Assembly (NCBI GenBank): GCA_964628685.1
Contig: CAZVNM010000005.1
Location: forward strand, 186,001 to 250,000
Length of the DNA stretch: 64,000 bases
DNA from: CALMEC01 sp964628685
GTDB taxonomy: Bacteria; Actinomycetota; Thermoleophilia; Miltoncostaeales; Miltoncostaeaceae
Direction of reading: 5' to 3'
A model generated the notes under the pieces. The model saw nothing but the letters and a program-made list of their open reading frames with translations. It did no database searches and had not been told where the DNA came from. A program made the position numbers and the translations under genes. This document shows positions 42,162 through 50,970 of this stretch, piece by piece; within the stretch, counting starts at the first letter, position 1, and every line of letters begins with the position of its first letter.

Positions 42162-44073
42162 AGATCACCGTCCCGCCGTCGTGCGGCCGCGCGGTCCAGC
42201 CGTCGGCCAGCCATGCCGTGGCACCGTCCATCGCGAAACCCGCCGGGCCCGTCGTCGGGACCCGTCCCGGCGGCTCGGCGCCCGCCGTGGGCATCGGTCG
42301 CGGCGGGGCGACGGCGGCAAGCCGCATCGTGACGAGCTCCACCGGCGCCCGCGGATCGGACGACCCGCACCACAGTCGGTGCTCAGCGTGGAAGTCGTCC
42401 AGAAGCGCCGCGACCGGCCCGGCGGGGTCCCACGGGACGGTGAGGACGTGCGTCTGGCCGACGTAGCGACAGTCGGCCGACCAGACGCGGCCCGCCGGCA
42501 GCGCCGGGTCGTCCAGACGCGCGGCGAGCCGCGCACGGTCGGCGGCGAGGTCCGCGTGGGTGTCCAGGGGCCGCAGGACGCTCAGCGAGACATCCCGCCG
42601 CTCGGCCGCGACGACGAGGCCCAGGGCGGCGAGGACGCCGGCGGCCCCCGGCAGGATGATGGTGTGCATGCCCAGCGCATCGGCCACGTCGCACGCGTGC
42701 AGCGGTCCGGCGCCACCGAACGCCAGGAGCGCCATGCCGCGCGGGTCGACGCCGCGTTCGACGCTCACCACCCGCAGGGCGCGGGCCATCTCCTGCACGG
42801 CGACCGCCACGATGCCGGCGGCGCAGTCCTCGACCGACATGTCGAGCTCACCCGCAAGCCCGGCCACCGCGTCGCGTGCCGCACCACCGTCCAAGCGCAG
42901 GTCGCCGCTGAGCGGCGCGTCCTGCGGGATGCGGCCCAGCACCAGGTTGGCGTCCGTCACCGTCGGCCGTGTGCCGCCGCGTCCGTAGCAGGCCGGGCCG
43001 GGCCTGGCACCCGCCGACTGGGGACCGACGCGAAGCGCGCCACCCGAGTCGGCCCACGCGATGGAGCCGCCGCCGGCCGAGACGGTGTGGATGTCGAGCA
43101 TCTGCAGGTGCAGGGGGTGGCCGTTGATCACCGTGGACGGCGTGCGCGCCGGTTCGCCGCGGATGAGGGCAACGTCGCAGCTGGTGCCGCCCATGTCGAA
43201 GGTGAGGACGTCCGGATGTCCGGCGCGCGTCGCGACGGCCGCGGCACCGATCACCCCGGCCGCGGGCCCCGACAGCACGGTGAAGGCCGCGTGGCGCGCG
43301 GCTGCCGCACGTGGGATCGTGCCGCCGCTCGACTGCATGATGGCCGGCTCGGGCAGGCCGGCGTCCCCGCCCGTGTCGCCCAGCCGGTCCAGGTACCGGC
43401 CGACGACCGGCGCCAGGTGCGCGTCGATGCAGGTGGTGGAGAAGCGCTCGTACTCGCGGATCTCGGGCACGACCTCGCTCGAGAGGCTCACGTGCACGTG
43501 CGGCAGACGCTCGCGCAGCCGGTCCCGGATGCGCCGTTCGTGGTCGGGGAAGCGGAAGCTGAACAGCAGGGCGACCGCGACGGCGCGCACCCCCAGCGAT
43601 TCGATCGCGTCGATCGCACGCTCCACCGACCGGTCGTCCAGGGGGACGATGACGCCGTCCGGTCCACAGCGCTCGTCCACCTCCAGCCGACGCGTGTGGG
43701 GCACGAGGGGAGGGGGGTGGTGCGCGTCCAGCCGGTAGAGGTGTGCGCGGTCCTGGCGGCGCAGCTCGATGAGGTCACCGAAACCGGCGGTGGTGATGAG
43801 GGCGATGTCGGCGCCGGTCCCCTCGAGCAGGGCGTTCGTCCCCACCGTCATCCCGTGCACGAAGCGGCGGACGTCGGCCGGGCCGGCACCGGCACGTGCG
43901 AGGGCCGCCCGGACGGCCGCGATGACGCCGACGGCCTGGTCCTCGGGGGTGGTCGGGACCTTGGCGATGACGACGGTGCCGTCACCGGCCAGGAGCGCCG
44001 CGTCGGTGAACGTTCCGCCGACGTCGACCCCGACGGCGTACGCGGCGTGATCGTCGGGTGGGGGAGGCGCCAT
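42151..44073 (-). CDS. hyuA: Hydantoinase A / oxoprolinase family protein
   Basis: 640 residues. The N-terminal actin-like ATPase motif is YAVGVDVGGTFTDAALL; further family sequence is VHGMTVGTNALLEGTGAD, LTFDMGGTSCDVALIRGEP and LLAFGGAGPLHACDVADALG. ATP-dependent subunit partner of HyuB. The ATG lies 56 bp after the stop of the SPOR gene, so it may be cotranscribed with the zinc-ribbon genes, although no shared role is evident. Confidence 0.9.
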   Translation of the reverse strand: MAPPPPDDHAAYAVGVDVGGTFTDAALLAGDGTVVIAKVPTTPEDQAVGVIAAVRAALARAGAGPADVRRFVHGMTVGTNALLEGTGADIALITTAGFGDLIELRRQDRAHLYRLDAHHPPPLVPHTRRLEVDERCGPDGVIVPLDDRSVERAIDAIESLGVRAVAVALLFSFRFPDHERRIRDRLRERLPHVHVSLSSEVVPEIREYERFSTTCIDAHLAPVVGRYLDRLGDTGGDAGLPEPAIMQSSGGTIPRAAAARHAAFTVLSGPAAGVIGAAAVATRAGHPDVLTFDMGGTSCDVALIRGEPARTPSTVINGHPLHLQMLDIHTVSAGGGSIAWADSGGALRVGPQSAGARPGPACYGRGGTRPTVTDANLVLGRIPQDAPLSGDLRLDGGAARDAVAGLAGELDMSVEDCAAGIVAVAVQEMARALRVVSVERGVDPRGMALLAFGGAGPLHACDVADALGMHTIILPGAAGVLAALGLVVAAERRDVSLSVLRPLDTHADLAADRARLAARLDDPALPAGRVWSADCRYVGQTHVLTVPWDPAGPVAALLDDFHAEHRLWCGSSDPRAPVELVTMRLAAVAPPRPMPTAGAEPPGRVPTTGPAGFAMDGATAWLADGWTARPHDGGTVICER

Positions 44074-44129
44074 CGTGGACGAACGCTACCGGCCCGGTTG
44101 TCGGCGGTCGGGCCGGCCCGCCGGGAGCG

Positions 44130-45041
44130 TCAGGAGGCGACGCGCTGTGCGTACGCCCCGCGGTACGAGGCCCGAAGGCCGGCGGCGGCCTGACGCGCGG
44201 CTGCGGCGGTGCTGTAGGTGCCCGAGAACACCGCGTAGTAGCCGGGACGCAGGGAGCCGTAGTTGTCCGAGACCAGCACACCGGCCGACCGGCCCGTGGC
44301 CTGCACGCGGCTCTTGAAGCTGTCCGCCTCGGCGCGGTCGCGCACGCTCGAGAGGATCACGGTGTAGCCGTCGCCGCCGGTCCAGTCGTCGGTGCCGTCC
44401 GAGGGCGCCGGGTCGGGGTCCGGGGCCGGGGTGGCGTCGGTTTCGGTGGATCCGAACGGGTCGGGGTCGGGTGGCGTCGCGTCGGTCTCGCTGGTGGATC
44501 CGAACGGGTCGGGGTCGGGTGGCGTGGCGTCGGTTTCGCTGGTGGATCCGAACGGGTCGGCGCCCGTCGTGGATCCGAACGGATCGGCCCCCGTGGTGGA
44601 TCCGAACGGATCGGCGCCCGTGGTGGATCCGAAGGGGTCTGTCCCGGTGGTCGATCCGAACGGGTCGGTGCCGGTGGTGAACGGTGGCAGACCGGTCATC
44701 GTGCCGACCGTGGTCGTCGGAACCGACGCCACCGTGGAGGTCCCGTCGTCCTCGCGCGTGAGGGCGTAGATGACCGCGCCTCCACCAATGCCGAGCGCGA
44801 GCAGGGCGGCGGCGATGACCGGACCCGACGCGCCGCGGCGACGAAGCGGCACCGCCGACGGGGTGGGGGCGCCGCACTGCAGACAGTACTGCTGGTCGCC
44901 GTCGATCGGCGCGCCGCACTCGCCGCAGCCGGGGACGACGACCGGCTCCGGCACCGCCGGCACGTCCGACGCGGGGGCGTCGCCGCGCGCCGCCGGCGGG
45001 TCGGGCTCGTCGCCCGGGAGGATGACGTGTTCGTCGCTCAT
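44130..45041 (-). CDS. Zinc-ribbon membrane protein with SPOR domain
   Basis: 303 residues from the ATG at 45039-45041, which overlaps the preceding stop (ATGA). A zinc ribbon of the type CGECGAPIDGDQQYCLQCG (about 52-70) is followed by a membrane segment (GPVIAAALLALGIGGGAVIY). An extracytoplasmic linker then carries seven DPFGST repeats, first as 27-bp units (DPFGSTTGT or -GA), then longer units with SETDATPPDP. The C-terminal SPOR domain (about 228-300: YTVILSSVRDRAEADSFKSR, GYYAVFSGTYSTAAAA) binds denuded peptidoglycan at division sites in characterised proteins. The ribbon faces the cytoplasm and the SPOR domain the wall. Confidence 0.8.
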   Translation of the reverse strand: MSDEHVILPGDEPDPPAARGDAPASDVPAVPEPVVVPGCGECGAPIDGDQQYCLQCGAPTPSAVPLRRRGASGPVIAAALLALGIGGGAVIYALTREDDGTSTVASVPTTTVGTMTGLPPFTTGTDPFGSTTGTDPFGSTTGADPFGSTTGADPFGSTTGADPFGSTSETDATPPDPDPFGSTSETDATPPDPDPFGSTETDATPAPDPDPAPSDGTDDWTGGDGYTVILSSVRDRAEADSFKSRVQATGRSAGVLVSDNYGSLRPGYYAVFSGTYSTAAAARQAAAGLRASYRGAYAQRVAS

Positions 45042-45673
45042 GAGCGCTCGGCGTCGACGTCGATCACGGTGGTGGGTGTCTCGGTCGCGGAGACCTCGAT
45101 CGGATCGGGCGGCAGCACCCGGGAGCCGCAGCGGAAGCAGAACGCCGCCTCCGTCTGGTACGGCGCACCGCAGCTGAGGCAGTAACCGGCGATGGGCGGC
45201 GTCTTGGTGCGTCGCCGCGCATCGATGTCGACCAGGCTCGCGTCGATGTCGGCGATCCGGCGGTCGATGTCGAGTACCACGTCGGCGCGTCGGTTGATCA
45301 GCTCGACGTCCTCGATGCCGCGCCGGCGCAGATCGATCGCCAGTCCGCCCACGTGGTAGACGGTGGCCTCCCGCTCGTCCCACAGCTGCCGACGGTCGCG
45401 GCGCAGGGACGACTGGGTCGGCGGGCGCTTGGGCGGCGTCTCCTCCGGAACGACCACGACCTCATCCGGACCTGCCTCACCACCGGCGTCGGCGGCCTGG
45501 GCGGGCGTCTGCCTGATGGCATCCGGCGACACGACCATCGTCTGCCCGGTGGGATCGGTCGACACCGCCGAGGTGCCCTCGATGCGATCGGGTCCGATGA
45601 CGATGAGGTCGTCCGGCGGGGATGGCGTGTCCTGGTGGTCTGTCACAGTGGGGAAGGGTAAAGCACGTGTCAC
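45038..45673 (-). CDS. Zinc-ribbon protein with helical middle region
   Basis: 211 residues. The N-terminal ~75 residues are acidic and disordered. A helical stretch follows (SSLRRDRRQLWDEREATVYH, DIDRRIADIDASLVDIDARR), then a zinc ribbon CLSCGAPYQTEAAFCFRCGS (about 165-184), and a short acidic end. No membrane segment. The ribbon matches the one in the next gene, and the two overlap by four bases, so they probably act together. GTG 45671-45673 has AGGA upstream; GTG at 45644-45646 is possible too. Function unknown. Confidence 0.65.
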   Translation of the reverse strand: MTRALPFPTVTDHQDTPSPPDDLIVIGPDRIEGTSAVSTDPTGQTMVVSPDAIRQTPAQAADAGGEAGPDEVVVVPEETPPKRPPTQSSLRRDRRQLWDEREATVYHVGGLAIDLRRRGIEDVELINRRADVVLDIDRRIADIDASLVDIDARRRTKTPPIAGYCLSCGAPYQTEAAFCFRCGSRVLPPDPIEVSATETPTTVIDVDAERS

Positions 45674-45709
45674 CGTTCCTACGCCGACCGACGTATGATC
45701 GTCACAGGT

Positions 45710-46018
45710 TCAGTCCGACGCGGCCTCGGTGAGGGGTGGGATGACCTGGGCATGGGCGACGAAACGCTTCTCGTTGCCTGACCGATACTGCAAGTCGACC
45801 TGGTCTCCTTTGAGGTCGCCGTAGACACCGATGCCGATGCCCAGGACGAACCGGCGCCAGAACCCGAGCGGCGGGGGCGTCCTGATGGGGCGGCGCACCC
45901 GGATCCAACGGCCCTCAACCGTGTACTCCTCGGGTGGGACGCGCACAGAGTTGACGAAGAGCTCCACCTGACCGTCGGCGTCGGCGGGCAGGGGAACGCT
46001 CCAGATGGGCTCGGGCAT
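45710..46018 (-). CDS. Small protein of unknown function
   Basis: 102 residues with a good GGAGAG ribbon of purines before the ATG. Beta-rich N-terminus (DGQVELFVNSVRVPPEEYTV, GRWIRVRRPI), a Gly-rich middle (FWRRFVLGIGIGVYGDLKGD) and VDLQYRSGNEKRFVAHAQVI. It looks like a genuine small globular protein, but I recognise no family. First protein gene of the minus-strand run after tRNA-Arg. Confidence 0.6.
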   Translation of the reverse strand: MPEPIWSVPLPADADGQVELFVNSVRVPPEEYTVEGRWIRVRRPIRTPPPLGFWRRFVLGIGIGVYGDLKGDQVDLQYRSGNEKRFVAHAQVIPPLTEAASD

Positions 46019-46050
46019 CGACTCTCCGAGGGATGTCGCGGATGAGACAG

Positions 46051-46124
<74 letters not shown>

Positions 46125-46148
46125 CCGGTGCGTGCCAGTGTACCGGAC

Positions 46149-46727
46149 ATGGCCCGCACCCCACCCGCACCCGGCACGACGGCCGTTCCGGTCCGCATCG
46201 CCGTCCTGAGCGACACGCATCTGCCGGCCCGCACGCGCACGCTGCCACAGGCGGCCGTGACCGCCATCCGGTCGGCCGACCTGGTCATCCATGCGGGCGA
46301 CGTGAGCGACATGACGACCCTGGCGCAGCTGCGTGCGATCGGTCCGGCCCTGGTCGCGGTGCACGGCAACGCCGACGACGACGAGGTGCGCGGTGCGCTG
46401 CCCGCCACCGCCGAGGTGGACGCCGGTGGGGTGCGGATCGGCCTGACGCACAACGGCGGCCCGGAGGCCGGACGCCTCGCACGGCTGCGCCGGCGCTTTC
46501 CGGGATGCGACGTCGTGGTCTTCGGCCACTCCCACATCCCGCTTCACGCCGTCGACGGGGACTTCCGGATCGTCAACCCGGGAAGCGCCGCCGACCGTCG
46601 TCGTCAGCCCCACCATTCGATGGCGCTCATCACCGTCGCGGACGGCGTCGTGGCGGATGTCGCGTTTCTGCGCCTCGATCCGCCCGCGGGTCCACTCGAC
46701 GCGACGCTCGTGCGGACCACCGGCTGA
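46149..46727 (+). CDS. YfcE/MJ0936-type metallophosphoesterase
   Basis: 192 residues. All metal-site motifs are present in order: IAVLSDTHLP, VIHAGDVSD, VHGNADDDE (GN-D/H-type), GLTHN and VVFGHSHIP, then RIVNPGSAADRR. Short phosphodiesterases of this type hydrolyse small phosphodiester substrates with Mn or Ni; the cellular target is not known. The frame is open upstream across the tRNA, so the ATG at 46149, 24 bp past the tRNA, is taken. Confidence 0.88.
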   Translation: MARTPPAPGTTAVPVRIAVLSDTHLPARTRTLPQAAVTAIRSADLVIHAGDVSDMTTLAQLRAIGPALVAVHGNADDDEVRGALPATAEVDAGGVRIGLTHNGGPEAGRLARLRRRFPGCDVVVFGHSHIPLHAVDGDFRIVNPGSAADRRRQPHHSMALITVADGVVADVAFLRLDPPAGPLDATLVRTTG

Positions 46728-46774
46728 CGCGACGCCGTCGGCCGTCACGGCACGACCGAACGTGCCCGTAGGGG

Positions 46775-46801
46775 TTGGCGCCGGTCGGTGGGGCATAGGA
46801 T
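46775..46801 (+). promoter_or_regulatory. Promoter for RNase Z (leaderless)
   Basis: TTGGCG (46775-46780), 15 nt, TAGGAT (46796-46801), then seven nt to the GTG at 46809. Confidence 0.45.
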
Positions 46802-46808
46802 GCGCCCT

Positions 46809-47804
46809 GTGGATCTCAGCGTCACGTTCATCGGCACCGCAGCCTCGGTACCGACCCGCCGTCGAGGGACCGCGGCCACGCTCGTGGCGCGCGGGGGCGA
46901 GCGCTGGCTGATCGACTGCGGGGAGGGCACGCAGCGACAGCTCCTTCGTTCGGGCATCGGCCTGGTGGACGTCGACCTCGTCCTTCTCACCCACATCCAC
47001 GCCGACCACGTGCTGGGACTGCCCGGGCTCATCAAGACCTACGGGCTGCGCGGCCGGGAGCGGGAGCTTCGGTTGGTGGGCCCCCGCGGGTTCGGCGCCT
47101 TCATGGACCAGATGGCGGGCATCATCGGCCGCCCCGCGTTCCCCCTGCGGATCGACGAGGTGGGGGCCGGTGTGGTGCACGAGGCCGAGGGTGTGCACGT
47201 GCAGGCCTTCCACACCGACCACAGCGTCCCCTCGGTGGGCTACGCGCTCGTCGAGGACGACCGTCCGGGTGCGTTCGATGTGGCGGCCGCACGGGCGCTC
47301 GGGGTGCCCGCCGGCCCGCTGTTCGGTGCGCTTCAGCGCGGCGAGACCGTCACCGCCGAGAGCGGCGCACCGGTCACGCCCAGTCAGGTGATGGGGCCCG
47401 CGCGCCATGGTCGCGCCGTGGTGTTCTCGGGCGACACCCGGCCCTGCGAGGCCACCGCCGAGGCCGCCGACGGTGCCGACCTGCTGGTGCACGAGGGCAC
47501 CTTCCTGCACGAGGAGCGGGCGCGCGCGATCGAGACGCGCCACAGCACGGTGGCGGAGGCCGCGACGCTCGCGCGTGATGCCGACGTGGCGCTCCTGGCG
47601 CTGACCCACCTGTCCAGCCGCTTCCTGCCGCGAAATGCACGCGACGAGGCGGGCGCCGTGTTCGACCGGGTGGTCGTGCCGAAGGACTTCGACCGGATCG
47701 AGATCCCCTACGCCGAGCGTGGGGAGCCGCGGCTCGTCCGCCCCGACAGGGACGGCGATCCCACCCGTCCGCAGCCCGATGCGGCGGGCGGGCCGGGCGT
47801 CTGA
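46809..47804 (+). CDS. rnz: Ribonuclease Z (tRNA 3' processing), MBL fold
   Basis: 331 residues. The N-terminal start LSVTFIGTAASVPTRRRGTA is typical of RNase Z. The metal site is LLTHIHADHVLGLPGL; further ligands are in VFSGDTRPCE and LVHEGTFLHE and in LALTHLSSRF. It removes 3' trailers of tRNAs whose CCA is not encoded, which fits the CCA-less tRNA-Arg nearby. An ATG four codons after an earlier in-frame ATG at 46788 is passed over: the GTG at 46809 fits the leaderless promoter and family start. Confidence 0.88.
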   Translation: MDLSVTFIGTAASVPTRRRGTAATLVARGGERWLIDCGEGTQRQLLRSGIGLVDVDLVLLTHIHADHVLGLPGLIKTYGLRGRERELRLVGPRGFGAFMDQMAGIIGRPAFPLRIDEVGAGVVHEAEGVHVQAFHTDHSVPSVGYALVEDDRPGAFDVAAARALGVPAGPLFGALQRGETVTAESGAPVTPSQVMGPARHGRAVVFSGDTRPCEATAEAADGADLLVHEGTFLHEERARAIETRHSTVAEAATLARDADVALLALTHLSSRFLPRNARDEAGAVFDRVVVPKDFDRIEIPYAERGEPRLVRPDRDGDPTRPQPDAAGGPGV

Positions 47805-47825
47805 CCCCGGCCCGCCCCGATCCGG

Positions 47826-48236
47826 TCAGTCGGGGATGACGAACTCCTGCCCCGGGTAGATGAGGTCCGGGTCCTTGATCTTCCCCTTGTTGGCGGCGTA
47901 GATCTTCTGCCAGCTGACGCCGAAGCGCTGGCCGATGCCGCTCAGCGTGTCACCCGACTTGACGGTGTAGACGCGCTGCTTCTTGGGTGCCGCGTGCGTC
48001 TTCTTGGGGGCCGGGGGCGCCGGCTTGCGCGCGGGCTCTGCGGCCTTCGGCTTGTCCGCGGGTGCGGCCGGTGCGTCCGTGGGGGCCTGCGCCGTCGCGT
48101 CGGGGGCGGGAGTGGTGGCCTCCGGTGCGGGGGCGGCGGCGTCCGGAGCGCCCTTGGCCTCGGGATCCTTCTTCTCAGCCTCGGCCTTGGCAAGCGCTTC
48201 CTGGCCGGCCTTCCTGATGTCGTCAACGATGCCCAC
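47826..48236 (-). CDS. LysM-domain protein without signal peptide
   Basis: 136 residues from the second GTG (48234-48236), which has AAAGGGG six nt upstream; a GTG two codons earlier is too close to it. The N-terminus IVDDIRKAGQEALAKAEAEK is helical, then an Ala/Pro-rich linker, and a C-terminal LysM (about 87-135: VYTVKSGDTLSGIGQRFGVS, PDLIYPGQEFVIPD). There is no signal peptide, as in YgaU/LysM-type small proteins that act inside the cell or leave by another route. Divergent from the VWA gene. Confidence 0.75.
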   Translation of the reverse strand: MGIVDDIRKAGQEALAKAEAEKKDPEAKGAPDAAAPAPEATTPAPDATAQAPTDAPAAPADKPKAAEPARKPAPPAPKKTHAAPKKQRVYTVKSGDTLSGIGQRFGVSWQKIYAANKGKIKDPDLIYPGQEFVIPD

Positions 48237-48391
48237 GGGCACCCCTTTCTGTCGTTCTGGCGTCCGCGTGCCGGACCTCCCAAGCCTCTACCCCGAGTGG
48301 TGTGGAACGCCACACCGTCCCGCACTCGAATGGCGCTCTTTGCGGGGAAATCGTCGTGCGACTCCGGGCCGGACCCGCGTATTGCACACCG

Positions 48392-48409
48392 CTGCAACAT
48401 CTGTTGCAG
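48392..48409. promoter_or_regulatory. Inverted repeat in the divergent LysM/VWA intergenic region
   Basis: CTGCAAC-ATCT-GTTGCAG, perfect 7-bp arms, about 155 bp from the LysM start and 120 bp from the VWA start. A -10-like TAGAGT (48448-48453) lies on the VWA side. A candidate operator for either gene. The rest of 48237-48529 shows no gene. Confidence 0.4.
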
Positions 48410-48529
48410 ACCTGGCTGTGGTCGATGCCACGCGGGAACCGGCGCTCTAGAGTCGCGGTGATCACCGATCGCGGCCCACACGCGCCTCCCACGCCGCCGG
48501 GTTCCTCCGCGATGAACCAAGGAGTTCTG

Positions 48530-50188
48530 ATGCGAGTCCCGACGCTTCGGCGACTGCTGGTCGCCCTCGTGCTGGCAACACCCCTGCCCGTCGCGTCCGC
48601 CGTGGCGGCCGACGCCGTGGCCAACCCGGACCTGACGCTGGCGTGCGGGTCGCGGATCGTGCTCGTGCTGGACGAGTCGTCGTCCATCCACGATGCCGGT
48701 GCCACGGGCGACGTGCGCAACGCCGCCATGTCGTTCGCCCAGGGCCTGTCGGGCACCGGGTCGAAGCTCGCCATCGTCGAGTTCGGCACGCGCGCACGCA
48801 CCCCGCTGGGGTTCACGGCGGTCACGCCGGAGACCATGGGGCAGGGCGGGGCGATCTCGCGCTACGTGTTCGCCCAGCCGGGCGCGCCCGAGGGCGGGTA
48901 CAACCCGCCGCCGTCCACCGAGTTCGGCATCCAGTACACCAACTGGCAGGACGCGATGGACGAGGTGAACGCGCTCAACGGTTCGGATCCCGCGCCGCTC
49001 GTCGTGTTCATCACCGACGGTGACCCGACCGCGTTCAACACGCCAACGGCCGCCGATCCCGGGGGCGTCGCGATCCAGCAGCCGGTCGACGGGCAGGCCC
49101 TGCACCTGGCCATCTCGGCGGCCAACGCGGTCAAGCGCGACCCGGCCACGGGTGCACCGCGCAGCCACGTGCTCGCGGTGGGCGTGGGCCCGGGTGTCCA
49201 GTCGCCCGCCAGCGTCGCACGCCTGCAGCAGATCTCGGGTGGTGACGCGCCGGTCACCCAGATGGCCGACTTCGACGCCCGCACCACCGATGTGCTGTTG
49301 GTGCAGACCTACGCCGGCCTCGAGTCCGCGCTGTCGCAGCTCGTCGCGACCCTGTGCGAGAGCTCGGTCGTGGTGCGCAAGGAGGTCGACTCCGACGGTG
49401 ACGGCGTCTACGAAAACGGCCGCGCCGGCTGGCAGTTCACCGCCACCGTCGATCCGGCGCCCACCGCGTGGATCTCGCCGGCGGCGCCCGCCGGGCCCGA
49501 GCTGCCCGCCGCGACCACGCGTGTCGCGACCACGGCGTTCGAGACGAGCTCCGCGGAGTTCCGCTGGCGCATGGCGACCCCGACGGCGTCGACCGTGACG
49601 ATCGTCGAGGGCCGGCGGCCCGGCTACGCCCTCGCGTCGGTGGGCTGCCTGCGGGTGGACGCCCAGGGCGCCGTCGTCGAGCGGGTCACCCCGCAGATCG
49701 TGGGCTCGGCAGGCTTCGGGCTCCCCGTCGGGGCGGGGCAGACGTGGACGTGCACCGTGCGCAACCGCGTCGAGACACCCGTGACGACCGCCGGTCGGCC
49801 GACCCCGACCAGGCTCGCGATCACCAAGACGGGGCCGAAGACGGCCCGCGGCGGCGCGCTCGTCACCTATCGCGTGCGGGTCCGCAACACCGGCAGGGTC
49901 ACGGCACGGCAGGTGGTGTCGGTCGACAGCATCCCCGTCGGCATGACATACGTGCGCGCGTCGATCCCGGTGCGGGTGCTGCGCGGCTCGGTCGTGGCGC
50001 GGCTGGGTGACATGGCCCCGGGACGCACCCGCACGTTCACCATCACGTTCCGGGCGTCGCGCACCGCCGGACGCCGCACCAACATCGTGGCGGCCGACGC
50101 CCTCAACGCGGCGCGGGTCGTCGCGCGTGCCACCACGCGCGTCACCGTCGTGCGCGGGGTGCGTCGCCCGCCGGCGGTCGTCGGCTGA
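48530..50188 (+). CDS. Secreted VWA-domain protein with DUF11-like C-terminus
   Basis: 552 residues from the ATG at 48530 (AAGGAG five nt upstream). Signal peptide (about 1-27), then a VWA domain (about 43-270) with the MIDAS motif DESSS (Asp48, Ser50, Ser52) and FITDGDPT. A middle beta region contains VVRKEVDSDGDGVYE and WQFTATVD. The C-terminal ~125 residues are one DUF11-type beta domain (LAITKTGPKT, ALVTYRVRVRNTG). It ends GVRRPPAVVG directly at the stop, very like the end of the giant DUF11 protein (AVRRPPPSVTG). A surface adhesion or ligand-binding role is likely. Confidence 0.82.
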   Translation: MRVPTLRRLLVALVLATPLPVASAVAADAVANPDLTLACGSRIVLVLDESSSIHDAGATGDVRNAAMSFAQGLSGTGSKLAIVEFGTRARTPLGFTAVTPETMGQGGAISRYVFAQPGAPEGGYNPPPSTEFGIQYTNWQDAMDEVNALNGSDPAPLVVFITDGDPTAFNTPTAADPGGVAIQQPVDGQALHLAISAANAVKRDPATGAPRSHVLAVGVGPGVQSPASVARLQQISGGDAPVTQMADFDARTTDVLLVQTYAGLESALSQLVATLCESSVVVRKEVDSDGDGVYENGRAGWQFTATVDPAPTAWISPAAPAGPELPAATTRVATTAFETSSAEFRWRMATPTASTVTIVEGRRPGYALASVGCLRVDAQGAVVERVTPQIVGSAGFGLPVGAGQTWTCTVRNRVETPVTTAGRPTPTRLAITKTGPKTARGGALVTYRVRVRNTGRVTARQVVSVDSIPVGMTYVRASIPVRVLRGSVVARLGDMAPGRTRTFTITFRASRTAGRRTNIVAADALNAARVVARATTRVTVVRGVRRPPAVVG

Positions 50189-50381
50189 CGCGCATCGGCC
50201 GTGCAATCATGCTGTTTTCGTCACAGAGGGCTCATCATCGGCGCCGCCTGCGCCGATGAACCGGGTACGGGTCTGCGTCCGGCTCGACACATGAATTCAC
50301 GGGATGGTGGAGAATGTGGTCGTGGGAGGTCGAACCGCGCCATCCCGGTTGAACGTGAGCCACGGAGAGGATGCGAGTCAC

Positions 50382-50939
50382 ATGAACGGTGAGGACACCA
50401 GCCGATCGGCAGATGAGATCCTGGCCGACCTCGGTCTGTCATCGGTGCCCGAGGGCACCGAGACCGAGCCGGTGTTCGGCGGTGCGTTGGGCGGCGGCGG
50501 TGCGGCGGACCTCGACCTGGGCCTCGACCTCGACCTCGACGCCCCGGTGGTCCCCGCCGCCGTCGAGCTCGACATCCCGACCCTCGAGGCCGCGGTGGCC
50601 GAGATGATCGACGAGCTCGGTCAGGGCTTCGGTGCGACCGCCATCTGGGACCGTGCCACCGAGCGCGTCTTCGTCGAGCATGAGGCGCCGCCCAGCGCAC
50701 CGCAGCTGTTCAACACCCTCACCACCGAGATCGGTCACAACCTGGAGGGCGCCGGGTTCCCCGACATCAACCGCTACTTCCTGATCGACACCAAGGACGG
50801 GATCATGATCGTGATGATCAAGCACGGTGAGGACGTGCTTCAGGCGATCCTGGTGTCGGCCGAGAACGCCAACCTCGGCAGCCTGTTCGGTTTCGTCATC
50901 CCGGCCCAGATCGAGGCGGTGCAGGCGGCGCGCGGCTGA
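50382..50939 (+). CDS. Putative Roadblock/LC7-like protein with acidic N-terminus
   Basis: 185 residues from the ATG at 50382, with GGAGAGG 11 nt upstream; GTG at 50355 is an alternative. The N-terminal ~65 residues are acidic and disordered, including DLDLGLDLDLDA. The C-terminal ~115 residues (LEAAVAEMIDELGQGFGATA, ERVFVEHEAPPSAPQLFNTL, INRYFLIDTKDGIMIVMIKH, LQAILVSAENANLGSLFGFV) have the helix-strand pattern of Roadblock/LC7 (MglB-like) domains. That reading rests on pattern only. No MglA-type GTPase is adjacent. Confidence 0.5.
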   Translation: MNGEDTSRSADEILADLGLSSVPEGTETEPVFGGALGGGGAADLDLGLDLDLDAPVVPAAVELDIPTLEAAVAEMIDELGQGFGATAIWDRATERVFVEHEAPPSAPQLFNTLTTEIGHNLEGAGFPDINRYFLIDTKDGIMIVMIKHGEDVLQAILVSAENANLGSLFGFVIPAQIEAVQAARG

Positions 50940-50970
50940 TCCGGCCGCGGGTCCCCGAGGGCGCCCCGGG

